From Clusia tigrina (taxonomy: Eukaryota; Arthropoda; Insecta; Diptera; Clusiidae): DNA of 64,000 bases. A program made the position numbers and the translations under genes. Of the stretch, positions 45,401-59,415 are shown piece after piece. The notes beneath the pieces were generated by a model that saw nothing but the letters and a program-made list of their open reading frames with translations, had not been told where the DNA came from and did no database searches. The stretch spans positions 73,299,900-73,363,899 of the forward strand of contig OV050030.1 in assembly GCA_920105625.2 (NCBI GenBank), in the 5' to 3' direction. Positions within the stretch are counted from its first letter, which is position 1; each line of letters opens with the position of its first letter.

Positions 45401-46193
45401 CACGCCCATTTTTTGTGTGGTGTTTAATGTTCGTACCCGGAACATTCCTGGGAAATTTCGTTAAAAAATCTTTAATAGGAACCTAGTAATGGTTTTTGGT
45501 TAATTGTAGGCGTGGCAATAGTAATAATCTGACCATATTTGGAATGCATGCTAGTTCAGACCCAGTGTATGCATCTACCAATTTGTTTTCGTATATCATC
45601 ACTACAAGCATAGATAGGGTAATTGTCTTTAAGTGGGGTCCCCAAAGTTCATTATATGGGAAGGAGGCGTATTCTTCCTCTGACCGACCCCGAACTTGTA
45701 TGTGGTTTTGTAGGGTCCATATACGTACTAATATAAAATTTCGTCCAAAAATATTGTATAGGTCGCAAGTTATAATAATATGTCAATAGTGGGCGTGGCT
45801 GCAGAAATAACACGCCCATTTTTTGTGTGGTGTTTAATGTTAGTACCCGCAACATTCCTGTGAAATTTCGTTGATAAATCTTGAATAGGAACCTAGTAAT
45901 GATTTTTGGTGAATTGTGGGCGTGGCAGTAGTAATAATCTGCCCATATTTAGAAAGCATGCTAGTACAGACCCAGTGTATACATCTACCAATTTGTTCTC
46001 ATATATCATCACTAGAAGCATAGATAGGGTAATTGTCTTTAAGTGAGGTCCCCAAAGTTCATTATTTGGGAGGCAGGCGTATCCTTCCTCTGATCTACCC
46101 TGAATCTTGTATATTGCTTTGTAGGGTCCATATACGTACGAATATAAAATTCCGTCCAAAAATATTATATAGGTCGAAAGTTATAATAATATG
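42488..46193 (+). repeat. Higher-order block A, copy 2 (one monomer longer)
   Basis: It matches 36,330-39,626 with an additional monomer at about 44,643-45,052. The added unit resembles the monomer at about 39,711-40,120 (GATAATCTGCCC variant). Confidence 0.8.
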
Positions 46194-47430
46194 TAAATAG
46201 TGGGCGTGGTTGTAGAAATAACACGCCCATTTTTTGTGTGGTGTTTAATGTTAGTACCCGCAACATTCCTGTGAAATTTCGTTGAGAAATATTTAATAGG
46301 AACCTAGTAATGATTTTTGGTTAATTGTGGGCGTGGCAGTAGCAATAATCTGACCATATTTGGAATGCATGCTAGTACAGACCCAGTGTATGCATCTACC
46401 AATTTGTTTTCATATATCATCACTAGAAGCATAGATAGGGTAATTGTCTTTAAGTGGGGTCCGCAAAGTTCATTATATGGGAAGGAGGCGTATCCTTCCT
46501 CTGATCGACCCCGAACTTGTATGTGGTTTTGTAGGGTCCATATACGTACTAATATAAAATTTCGTCCAAAAATATTGTATAGGTCGCAAGTTATAATAAT
46601 ATGTAAATAGTGGGCGTGGCTGCAGAAATAACACGCCCATTTTTTGTGTGGTGTTTAATGTTAGTACCCGCAACATTCCTGTGAAATTTCGTTGATAAAT
46701 CTTGAATAGGAACCTAGTAATGATTTTTGGTTAATTGTGGGCGTGGCAGTAGTAATAATCTGCCCATATTTAGAAAGCATGCTAGTACAGACCCAGTGTA
46801 TACATCTACCAATTTGTTCTCATATATCATCACTAGAAGCATAGATAGGGTAATTGTCTTTAAGTGAGGTCCCCAAAGTTCATTATATGGGAGGCAGGCG
46901 TATCCTTCCTCTGATCTACCCTGAATCTTGTATATTGCTTTGTAGGGTCCATATACGTACGAATATAAAATTCCGTCCAAAAATATTATATAGGTCGAAA
47001 GTTATAATAATATGTAAATAGTGGGCGTGGTTGTAGAAATAATACGCCCATTTTCTGTGTGTTCTTTAATGTTAGTTCCCGCAACATTCCTGTGAAAATT
47101 CGTTGAGAAATCTTTAATAGGAACCTAGTAATGATTTTTGGTTAATTGTGGGCGTGGCAGTAGTAACAATCTGCCCATATTTGGAATGCATGCTAGTACA
47201 GACCCAGTGTATACATCTACCATTTTTTTCATATTTCATCACTAGAAGCATAGATATTGTCTTTAAGTGGGGTCCCCAATGTTTTTTATATGGGATGGAG
47301 GCGTATCCTTCCTCTGATCGACCCCGAATCTTGTAAGTGGTTTTGTAGGGTCCATATACGTACTAATATAAAATTTAGTCCAATAATATTGTATAGGTCG
47401 CAAGTTATAATAATATGTCAATAGTGGGCG
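46150..47430 (+). repeat. Higher-order block C, copy 1
   Basis: Three monomers repeated at about 49,017-50,300 at an offset of 2,867-2,871 (7 monomers). They share the rare variant 'ggggtccgcaaag' (46,459 and 49,326). Confidence 0.75.
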
Positions 47431-49016
47431 TGGCTGTAAAAATAACACGCCCATTTTTTGTGTGGTGTTTAATGTTAGTACCCGGAGCATTCCTGTGAAA
47501 TTCCGTTGTTAAATCTTGAATAGGAACTTAGTAATGATTTTTGGTTAATTGTGGGCGTGGCAGTAGTAATAATCTGCCCATATTTGGAATGCATGCTAGT
47601 ACAGACGCAGTGTATACATCTACCAATTTGTTTTCATATATCATAACTAGAAGCATAGATAGGCTAATTGTGTTTAAGTGGGGTCCCCAAAGTTCTTTAT
47701 ATGGGAAGGAGGCGTATCCTTCCTCGGATCGACCCCGAATCTTATATATGGCTTTGTAGGGTCCATGTACGTACCAATAAAAAATGTCGTCAAAAAATAT
47801 TGTAAAGGTTTCAAGTTATAATAATATGTCAATAGTGGGCGTGGCTGTAGAAACAACACGCCCATTTTTTGTGTGGTGTTTAATGTTAGTACCCGGAACA
47901 TTCCTGTGAAATTTCGTTGAAAAATCTTTAATAGGAACCTAGTAATGGTTTTTGGTTAATTGTAGGCGTGGCAATAGTAATAATCTGACCATATTTGGAA
48001 TGCATGCTAGTACAGACCCAGTGTATGCATCTACCAATTTGTTTTCATATATCATCACTAGAAGCATAGATAGGGTAATTGTCTTTAAGTGTGGTCCCCA
48101 AAGTTCATTATATGGGAAGGAGGCGTATCCTTCCTCTGATCTACGCCGAATCTTGTATATGGCTTTGTAGGGTCCATATACGTACGAAAATAAATTTTCG
48201 TCCAAAAATATTATATAGGTCGTAAGTTATAATAATATGTAAATAGTGGGCGTGGCTGTAGAAATAATACTCCCATTTTCTGTGTGTTGTTTAATGTTAG
48301 TTCCCGCAACATTCCTGTGAAAATTCGTTAAGAAATCTTTAATAGGAACCTAGTAATGATTTTTGGTTAATTGTGGGCGTGGCAGTAGTAACAATCTGCC
48401 CATATTTGGAATGCATGCTAGTACAGACCCAGTGTATACATCTACCAATTTGTTTTCATATTTCATCACTAGAGGCATAGATAGGGTAATTGTCTTTAAG
48501 TGGGGTCCCCAAAGTTTTTTATATGGGAAGGAGGCGTATCCTTCCTCTGATCGACCCCGAACTTGTATGTGGTTTTGTAGGGTCCATATACGTACTAATA
48601 TAAAATTTCGTCCAAAAATATTGTATAGGTCGCAAGTTATAATAATATGTAAATAGTGGGCGTGGCTGCAGAAATAACACGCCCATTTTTTGTGTGGTGT
48701 TTAATGTTAGTACCCGCAACATTCCTGTGAAATTTCGTTGATAAATCTTGAATAGGAACCTAGTAATGATTTTTGGTTAATTGTGGGCGTGGCAGTAGTA
48801 ATAATCTGCCCATATGTAGAAAGCATGCTAGTACAGACCCAGTGTATACATCTACCAATTTGTTCTCATATATCATCACTAGAAGCATAGATAGGGTAAT
48901 TGTCTTTAAGTGAGGTCCCCAAAGTTCATTATATGGGAGGCAGGCGTATCCTTCCTCTGATCTCCCCTGAATCTTGTATATTGCTTTGTAGGGTCCATAT
49001 ACGTACGAATATAAAA

Positions 49017-50300
49017 TTCCGTCCAAAAATATTATATAGGTCGAAAGTTATAATAATATGTAAATAGTGGGCGTGGTTGTAGAAATAACACGCCCATTTT
49101 TTGTGTGGTGTTTAATGTTAGTACCCGCAACATTCCTGTGAAATTTCGTTGAGAAATCTTTAATAGGAACCTAGTAATGATATTTGGTTAATTGTGGGCG
49201 TGGCAGTAGTAATAATCTGACCATATTTGGAATGCATGCTAGTACAGACCCAGTGTATGCATCTACCAATTTGTTTTCATATATCATCACTAGAAGCATA
49301 GATAGGGTAATTGTCTTTAAGTGGGGTCCGCAAAGTTCATTATATGGGAAGGAGGCGTATCCTTCCTCTGATCGACCCCGAACTTGTATGTGGTTTTGTA
49401 GGGTCCATATACGTACTAATATAAAATTTCGTCCAAAAATATTGTATAGGTCGCAAGTTATAATAATATGTAAATAGTGGGCGTGGCTGCAGAAATAACA
49501 CGCCCATTTTTTGTGTGGTGTTTAATGTTAGTACCCGCAACATTCCTGTGAAATTTCGTTGATAAATCTTGAATAGGAACCTAGTAATGATTTTTGGTTA
49601 ATTGTGGGCGTGGCAGTAGTAATAATCTGCCCATATTTAGAAAGCATGCTAGTACAGACCCAGTGTATACATCTACCAATTTGTTCTCATATATCATCAC
49701 TAGAAGCATAGATAGGGTAATTGTCTTTAAGTGAGGTCCCCAAAGTTCATTATATGGGAGGCAGGCGTATCCTTCCTCTGATCTACCCTGAATCTTGTAT
49801 ATTGCTTTGTAGGGTCCATATACGTACGAATATAAAATTCCGTCCAAAAATATTATATAGGTCGAAAGTTATAATAATATGTAAATAGTGGGCGTGGTTG
49901 TAGAAATAATACGCCCATTTTCTGTGTGTTATTTAATGTTAGTTCCCGCAACATTCCTGTGAAAATTCGTTGAGAAATCTTTAATAGGAACCTAGTAATG
50001 ATTTTTGGTTAATTGTGGGCGTGGCAGTAGTAACAATCTGCCCATATTTGGAATGCATGCTAGTACAGACCCAGTGTATACATCTACCATTTTTTTTTTT
50101 CATATTTCATCACTAGAAGCATAGATATTGTCTTTAAGTGGGGTCCCCAATGTTTTTTATATGGGATGGAGGCGTATCCTTCCTCTGATCGACCCCGAAT
50201 CTTGTAAGTGGTTTTGTAGGGTCCATATACGTACTAATATAAAATTTAGTCCAATAATATTGTATAGGTCGCAGGTTATAATAATATGTCAATAGTGGGC
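49017..50300 (+). repeat. Higher-order block C, copy 2
   Basis: Partner of 46,150-47,430. The small change in offset reflects indels in the variable T run. Confidence 0.75.
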
Positions 50301-52092
50301 GTGGCTGTAGAAATAACACGCCCATTTTTTGTGTGGTGTTTAATGTTAGTATCCGCAACATTCCTGTAAAATTTCGTTGATAAATCTTGAATAGGAACCT
50401 AGTAATGATTTTTGGTTAATTGTGGGCGTGGCAGTAGTAATAATCTGCCCATATTTGGAATGCATGCTAGTACAGACCCAGTGTATACATCTACCAATTT
50501 GTTTTCATATATCATAACTAGAAGCATAGATAGGGTAATTGTCTTTAAGTGGGGTCCCCAAAGTTCATTATATGGGAAGGAGGCGTATCCTTCCTCTGAT
50601 CGACCCCGAACTTGTATGTGGTTTTGTAGGGTCCATATACGTACTAATATAAAATTTCGTCCAAAAATATTGTATAGGTCGCAAGTTATAATAATATGTC
50701 AATAGTGGGCGTGGCTGCAGAAATAACAGGCCCATTTTTTGTGTGGCGTTTAATGTTAGTACCCGCAACATTCCTGTGAAATTTCGTTGATAAATCTTGA
50801 ACAGGAACCTAGTAATGATTTTTGGTTAATTGTGGGCGTGGCAGTAGTAATAATCTGCCCATATTTAGAAAGCATGCTAGTACAGACCCAGTGTATACAT
50901 CTACCAATTTGTTCTCATATATCATCGCTAGAAGCACAGATAGGGTAATTGTCTTTAAGTGAGGTCCCCAAAGTTCATTATATGGGAGGCAGGCGTATCC
51001 TTCCTCTGATCTACCCTGAAGCTTGTATATTGCTTTGTAGGGTCCATATACGTACGAATATAAAATTCCGTCCACAAATATTATATAGGTCGAAAGTTAT
51101 AATAATATGTAAATAGTGGGCGTGGTTGTAGAAATAATACGCCCATTTTCTGTGTGTTCTTTAATGTTAGTTCCCGCAACATTCCTGTGAAAATTCGTTG
51201 AAAAATCTTTAATAGGAACCTAGTAATGATTTTTGGTTAGTTGTGGGCGTGGCAGTAGTAACAATCTGCCCATATTTGGAATGCATGCTAGTACAGACCC
51301 AGTGTATACATCTACCAATTATTTTTTTTTTCATGTTTCATCACTAGAAGCATAGATAGGGTAATTGTCTTTAAGTGGGGTCCCCAAAGTTTATTATATG
51401 GGAAGGAGGCGTATCCTTCCTCTGATCGACCCCGAACTTGTATGTGGTTTTGTAGGGTCCATATACGTACTAATATAAAATTTCGTCCAAAAATATTGTA
51501 TAGGTCGCAAGTTATAATAATATGTCAATAGTGGGCGTGGCTGCAGAAATAACACGCCCATTTTTTGTGTGGCGTTTAATGTTAGTACCCGCAACATTCC
51601 TGTGAAATTTCGTTGATAAATCTTGAACAGGAACCTAGTAATGATTTTTGGTTAATTGTGGGCGTGGCAGTAGTAATAATCTGCCCATATTTAGAAAGCA
51701 TGCTAGTACAGACCCAGTGTATACATCTACCAATTTGTTCTCATATATCATCGCTAGAAGCATAGATAGGGTAATTGTCTTTAAGTGAGGTCCCCAAAGT
51801 TCATTATATGGGAGGCAGGCGTATCCTTCCTCTGATCTACCCTGAAGCTTGTATATTGCTTTGTAGGGTCCATATACGTACGAATATAAAATTCCGTCCA
51901 CAAATATTATATAGGTCGAAAGTTATAATAATATGTAAATAGTGGGCGTGGTTGTAGAAATAATACGCCCATTTTCTGTGTGTTCTTTAATGTTAGTTCT
52001 CGCAACATTCCTGTGAAAATTCGTTGAAAAATCTTTAATAGGAACCTAGTAATGATTTTTGGTTAATTGTGGGCGTGGCAGTAGTAACAGTA

Positions 52093-53650
52093 GACCCAGT
52101 GTATACATCTACCAATTTGTTCTCATATATCATCGCTAGAAGCATAGATAGGGTAATTGTCTTTAAGTGAGGTCCCCAAAGTTCATTATATGGGAGGCAG
52201 GCGTATCCTTCCTCTGATCTACCCTGAAGCTTGTATATTGCTTTGTAGGGTCCATATACGTACGAATATAAAATTCCGTCCACAAATATTATATAGGTCG
52301 AAAGTTATAATAATATGTAAATAGTGGGCGTGGTTGTAGAAATAATACGCCCATTTTCTGTGTGTTCTTTAATGTTAGTTCCCGCAACATTCCTGTGAAA
52401 ATTCGTAGTAATGATTTTTGGTTAATTGTGGGCGTGGCAGTAGTAACAATCTGCCCATATTTGGAATGCATGCTAGTACAGACCCAGTGTATACATCTAC
52501 CAATTTTTTTTTCATGTTTCATCACTAGAAGCATAGATAGATATTGTCTTTAAGTGGGGTCCCGAATGTTTTTTATATGGGATGGAGGCGTATCCTTCCT
52601 CTGATCGACCCCGAATCTTGTATGTGGTTTTGTAGGGTCCATATACGTACGAATATAAAATTTAGTCCAATAATATTGTATAGGTCGCAAGTTATAATAA
52701 TATGTCAATAGTGGGCGTGGCTGTAGAAATAACACACCCATTTTTTGTGTGGTGTTTAATGTTAGTACCCGCAACATTCCTGTGAAATTTCGTTGAGTAA
52801 TCTTGAATAGGAACCTAGTAATGATTTTTGGTTAATTGTGGGCGTGGCAGTAGTAATAATCTGCCCAAATTTGGAATGCATTCTAGTACAGACCCAGTGT
52901 ATACATCTACCAATTTGTTTTCATATATCATAACTAGAAGCATAGATGGGGTAATTGTCTTTAAGTGTGGTCCCCAAAGTTTTTTATATGGGAAGGAGGC
53001 GTATCCTTCCTCTGATCGACCCCGAATCTTGTATGTGGTTTTGTAGGGTCCATATACGTACTAATATAAAATTTCGTCCAAAAATATTGTATAGGTCGCA
53101 ACTTATAATAATATGTCAATACTGGGCGTGGCTGCAGAAATAACACGCCCATTTTTTGTGTCGCGTTTAATGTTAGTACCCGCAACATTCCTGTGAAATT
53201 TCGTTGATAAATCTTGAATAGGAACCTAGTAATGATTTTTGGTTAATTGTGGGCGTGGCAGTAGTAATAATCTGCCCATATTTAGAAAGCATGCTAGTAC
53301 AGACCCAGTGTATACATCTACCAATTTGTTTTCATATATCATAACTAGAAGCATAGATAGGGTAATTGTCTTTAAGTGGGGTCCCCAATGTTTTTTATAT
53401 GGGATGGAGGCGTATCCTGCCTCTGATCGACCCCGAATCTTGTATGTGGTTTTGTAGGGTCCATATACGTACTAATATAAAATTTCGTCCAAAAATATTG
53501 TATTGGTCGCAAGTTATAATAATATGTCAATAGTGAGCGTGGCTGTAGAAATAACACGCCCATTTTTTGTGTGGTGTTTAATGTTAGTACCCGCAACATT
53601 CCTGTGAAATTTCGTTGATAAATCTTGAATAGGAACCTAGTAATGATTTT
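52093..53650 (+). repeat. Higher-order block D, copy 1
   Basis: About 1.56 kb repeated at 54,531-56,088 (offset 2,438). Both copies share a deletion where 'aaaattcgtagtaatg' skips about 27 bases (52,404 and 54,842). At its left edge copy 1 has an additional deletion (about 52,089). Confidence 0.8.
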
Positions 53651-54530
53651 TGGTTAATTGTGGGCGTGGCAGTAGTAATAATCTGCCCATATTTGGAATG
53701 CATGCTAGTACAGACCCACTGTATACATCTACCAATTTGTTTTCATATATCATAACTAGAAGCATAGATAGGGTAATTGTCTTTAAGTGGGGTCCCCAAA
53801 GTTTTTTATATGGGAAGGAGGCGTATCCTTCCTCTGATCGACCCCGAATCTTGTATGTGGTTTTGTAGGGTCCATATACGTACTAACATAAAATTTCGTC
53901 AAAATATATTGTATAGGTCGCAAGTTATAATATGTCAATAGTGGGCGTGGCTGTAGAAATAACACGCCCATTTTTTGTGTGGTGTTTAATGTTAGTACCC
54001 GCAACATTCCTGTGAAATTTCGTTGGGAAATCTTTAATAGGAACCTAGTAATGATTTTTGGTTAATTGTGGGCGTGGCAGTAGTAACAATCTGCCCATAT
54101 TTGGAATGCGTGCTAGTACAGACCCAGTGTATACATCTATCAATTTGTTTTCATATACCATCACTAGAAGCATAGATAGGGTAATTGTCTTTAAGTGAGG
54201 TCCCCAAAGTTCATTATGTGGGAGGGAGGCGTATCGTTCCTCGGATCGCCCCGAATCTTGTAAATGGCTTTGTAGGGTCCATGTACGTACCAATATAAAA
54301 TTTCGTCAAAATAGATTGTATAGGTCGCAATTTATATTAATATGTCAATAGTGGGCGTGGCTGTAGAAATAACACGCCCATTTTTTGTGTGGTGTTTAAT
54401 GTTAGTTCCCGCAACATTCCTGGGAAAATTCGTTGATAAATCTTGAATAGGAACCTAGTAATGATTTTTGGTTAATTGTGGGCGTGGCAGTAGTAATAAT
54501 CTGCCCATATTTAGAAAGCATGCTAGTACA

Positions 54531-56088
54531 GACCCAGTGTATACATCTACCAATTTGTTCTCATATATCATCGCTAGAAGCATAGATAGGGTAATTGTCT
54601 TTAAGTGAGGTCCCCAAAGTTCATTATATGGGAGGCAGGCGTATCCTTCCTCTGATCTACCCTGAAGCTTGTATATTGCTTTGTAGGGTCCATATACGTA
54701 CGAATATAAAATTCCGTCCACAAATATTATATAGGTCGAAAGTTATAATAATATGTAAATAGTGGGCGTGGTTGTAGAAATAATACGCCCATTTTCTGTG
54801 TGTTCTTTAATGTTAGTTCCCGCAACATTCCTGTGAAAATTCGTAGTAATGATTTTTGGTTAATTGTGGGCGTGGCAGTAGTAACAATCTGCCCATATTT
54901 GGAATGCATGCTAGTACAGACCCAGTGTATACATCTACCAATTTTTTTTTCATGTTTCATCACTAGAAGCATAGATAGATATTGTCTTTAAGTGGGGTCC
55001 CGAATGTTTTTTATATGGGATGGAGGCGTATCCTTCCTCTGATCGACCCCGAATCTTGTATGTGGTTTTGTAGGGTCCATATACGTACGAATATAAAATT
55101 TAGTCCAATAATATTGTATAGGTCGCAAGTTATAATAATATGTCAATAGTGGGCGTGGCTGTAGAAATAACACACCCATTTTTTGTGTGGTATTTAATGT
55201 TAGTACCCGCAACATTCCTGTGAAATTTCGTTGAGTAATCTTGAATAGGAACCTAGTAATGATTTTTGGTTAATTGTGGGCGTGGCAGTAGTAATAATCT
55301 GCCTAAATTTGGAATGCATTCTAGTACAGACCCAGTGTATACATCTACCAATTTGTTTTCATATATCATAACTAGAAGCATAGATGGGGTAATTGTCTTT
55401 AAGTGTGGTCCCCAAAGTTTTTTATATGGGAAGGAGGCGTATCCTTCCTCTGATCGACCCCGAATCTTGTATGTGGTTTTGTAGGGTCCATATACGTACT
55501 AATATAAAATTTCGTCCAAAAATATTGTATAGGTCGCAACTTATAATAATATGTCAATACTGGGCGTGGCTGCAGAAATAACACGCCCATTTTTTGTGTC
55601 GCGTTTAATGTTAGTACCCGCAACATTCCTGTGAAATTTCGTTGATAAATCTTGAATAGGAACCTAGTAATGATTTTTGGTTAATTGTGGGCGTGGCAGT
55701 AGTAATAATCTGCCCATATTTAGAAAGCATGCTAGTACAGACCCAGTGTATACATCTACCAATTTGTTTTCATATATCATAACTAGAAGCATAGATAGGG
55801 TAATTGTCTTTAAGTGGGGTCCCCAATGTTTTTTATATGGGATGGAGGCGTATCCTTCCTCTGATCTACCCCGAATCTTGTATGTGGTTTTGTAGGGTCC
55901 ATATACGTACTAATATAAAATTTCGTCCAAAAATATTGTATTGGTCGCAAGTTATAATAATATGTCAATAGTGAGCGTGGCTGTAGAAATAACACGCCCA
56001 TTTTTTGTGTGGTGTTTAATGTTAGTACCCGCAACATTCCTGTGAAATTTCGTTGATAAGTCTTGAATAGGAACCTAGTACTGATTTT
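54531..56088 (+). repeat. Higher-order block D, copy 2
   Basis: Partner of 52,093-53,650, with a few substitutions such as 'gtgtggtgttt' to 'gtgtggtattt' near 55,190. Confidence 0.8.
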
Positions 56089-56544
56089 TGGTTAATTGTG
56101 GGCGTGGCAGTAGTAACAATCTGCCCATATTTGGAATGCATGCTAGTACAGACCCAGTGTATACATCTACCAATTTGTTTCCATATTTCATCACTAGAAG
56201 CATAGATAGATATTGTCTTTAAGTGGGGTCCCCAAAGTTCATTATATTGGAAGGAGGCGTATCCTTCCTCTGATCGACCCCGTATCTTGTATGTGGTTTT
56301 GTAGGGTCGATATACGTACTAATATAAAATTTCGTCCAAAAATATTGTATAGGTCGCAAGTTATAATAGTATGTCAATAGAAGGCGTGGCTGTAGAAATA
56401 ACACGCCCATTTTTTGAGTGGTGTTTAATGTTAGTACCCGCAACATTCCTGTGAAATTTCGTTGGGAAATCTTTAATAGGAACCTAGTAATGGTTTTTGG
56501 TTAATTGTGGGCGTGGCAATAGTGATAATCTGCCCATATTTGGA

Positions 56545-59288
56545 ATGCGTGCTAGTACAGACCCAGTGTATACATCTACCAATTTGTTTTCATATATCAT
56601 CACTAGAAGCATAGATAGGGTAATTGTCTTTAAGTGAGGTCCCCAAAGTTCATTATGTGGGAGGGAGGCGTATCCTTCCTCTGATCTACCCCGAATCTTG
56701 TATATGGTTTTGTAGGGTCCATATACGTACTAATATAAAATTTAGTCCAATAATATTGTATAGGTCGCAAGTTATAATAATATGTCAATAGTGGGCGTGG
56801 CTGTAGAAATAACACGCCCATTTTTTGTGTGGTGTTTAATGTTAGTACCCGGAACATTCCTGTGAAATTCCGTTGTTAAATCTTGAATAGCAACTTAGTA
56901 ATGATTTTTGGTTAATTGTGGGCATGGCAGTAGTAATAATCTGCCCATATTTACAATGCATGCTAGTACAGACGCAGTGTATACATCTACCAATTTGTTT
57001 TCATATATCATAACTAGAAGCATAGATAGAGTAATTGTCTTTAAGTGGGGTCCCCAAAGTTCATTATATGGGAAGGAGGCGTATCCTTCCTCGGATCGAC
57101 CCCGAATCTTATATATGGCTTTGCAGGGTCCATGTACGTACCAATATAAAATTTCGTCAAAAAATATTGTAAAGGTTTCAAGTTATAATAATATGTCAAT
57201 AGTGGGCGTGGCTGTAGAAATAACAGGGCCATTTTTTGTGTGGTGATTAATGTTAGTACCCGCAACATTCCTGTGAAATTTCGTTGAGAAATCTTTAATA
57301 GGAACCTAGTAATGATTTTTGGTTAATTGTGGGCGTGGCAGTAGTAACCATCTGCCCATATTTGGAATGCGTGCTAGTACAGACCCAGTGTATACATCTA
57401 TCAATTTGTTTTCATATATCATCACTAGAAGCATAGATAGGGTAATTGTCTTTAAGTGAGGTCCCCAAAGTTCATTATATGGGAGGCAGGCGTATCCTTC
57501 CTCTGATCTACCCTGAATCTTGTATATTGCTTTGTAGGGTCCATATACGTACGAATATAAAATTCCGTCCAAAAATATTATATAGGTCGAAAGTTATAAT
57601 AATATGTAAATAGTGGGCGTGGCTGTACAAATAATACGCCCATTTTCTGTGTGTGGTTTAATGTTAGTTCCCGCAACATTCCTGTGAAAATTCTTTGAGA
57701 AATCTTTAATAGGAACCTAGTAATGATTTTTGGTTAATTGTGGGCGTGGCAGTAGTAACAATCTGCTCATATTTGGAATGCATGCTAGTACAGAACCAGT
57801 GTATACATCTACCAATTTGTTTTCATATTTCATCACTAGAAGCATAGATAGATATTGTCTTTAAGTGGGGTCCCCAATGTTCATTATATGGGAAGGAGGC
57901 GTATCCTTCCTCGGATCGCCCCGAATCTTGTATATGGCTTTGTAGGGTCCATGTACGTACCAATATAAAATTTCGTCAAAATATATTGTATAGGTCGCAA
58001 TTTATATTAATATGTCAATAGTGGGCGTGGCTGTAGAAATAACACGCCCATTTTTTGTGTGGTGTTAAATGTTAGTTCCCGCAACATTCCTGGGAAAATT
58101 CGTTGAGAAATCTTTAATAGGAACGTAGTAATGATTTTTGGTTAATTGTGGGCGTGGCGGTAGTAACAATCTGCCCATATTTGGAATGCATGCTAGTACA
58201 GACCCAGTGTATACATCTACCAATTTGTTTTCATATTTCATCACTAGAAGCATAGATAGATATTGTCTTTAAGTGGGGTCCCCAAAGTTCATTATTTTGG
58301 AAGGAGGCGTATCCTTCCTCTGATCGACCCCGTATCTTGTATGTGGTTTTGTAGGGTCCATATACGTACTAATATAAAATTTCGTCCAAAAATATTGTAT
58401 AGGTCGCAAGTTATAATAATATGTCAATAGAGGGCGTGGCTGTAGAAATAACACGCCCATTTTTTGAGTGGTGTTTAATGTTAGTACCCGCAACATTCCT
58501 GTGAAATTTCGTTGGGAAATCTTTAATAGGAACCTAGTAATGATTTTTGGTTAATTGTGGGCGTGGCAATAGTGATAATCTGCCCATATTTGGAATGCGT
58601 GCTAGTACAGACCCAGTGTATACATCTACCAATTTGTTTTCATATATCATCACTAGAAGCATAGATAGGGTAATTGTCTTTAAGTGAGGTCCCCAAAGTT
58701 CATTATGTGGGAGGGAGGCGTATCCTTCCTCTGATCTACGCCGAATCTTGTATATGGCTTTGTAGGGTCCATATACGTACGAAAATAAATTTCCGTCCAA
58801 AAATATTATATAGGTCGTAAGTTATAATAATATGTAAATAGTGGGCGTGGCTGTAAAAATAATACGCCCATTTTCTGTGTGTTGTTTAATGTTAGTTCCC
58901 GCAACATTCCTGTGAAAATTCGTTGAGAAATATTTAATAGGAACCTAGTAATGATTTTTGGTTAATTGTGGGCGTGGCAGTAGTAACAATCTGCCCATAT
59001 TTGGAATGCATGCTAGTACAGACCCAGTGTATACATCTACCAATTTGTTTTCATATATCATAACTAAAAGCATAGATAGGGTAATTGTCTTTAAGTGGGG
59101 TCCCCAAAGTTCATTATATGGGAAGGAGGCGTATCCTTCCTCGGATCGCCCCGAATCTTGTATATGGCTTTGTAGGGTCCATGTACGTACCAATATAAAA
59201 TTTCGTCAAAATATATTGTATAGGTCGCAAGTTATATTAATATGTCAATAGTGGGCGTGGCTGTAGAAATAACACGCCCATTTTTTGT
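56545..59288 (+). repeat. Higher-order block E, copy 1 (7-monomer period)
   Basis: 2.74 kb repeated almost without change at 59,416-62,159, offset exactly 2,871. I noted only a handful of differences, for example ctgctcat/ctgcccat at 57,766/60,637. Confidence 0.88.
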
Positions 59289-59415
59289 GTGTTGTTTAAT
59301 GTTAGTTCCCGGAACATTCCTGTGAAATTTCGTTGAAAAATCTTTAATAGGAACCTAGTAATGGTTTTTGGTTAATTGTAGGCGTGGCAATAGTAATAAT
59401 CTGACCATATTTGGA

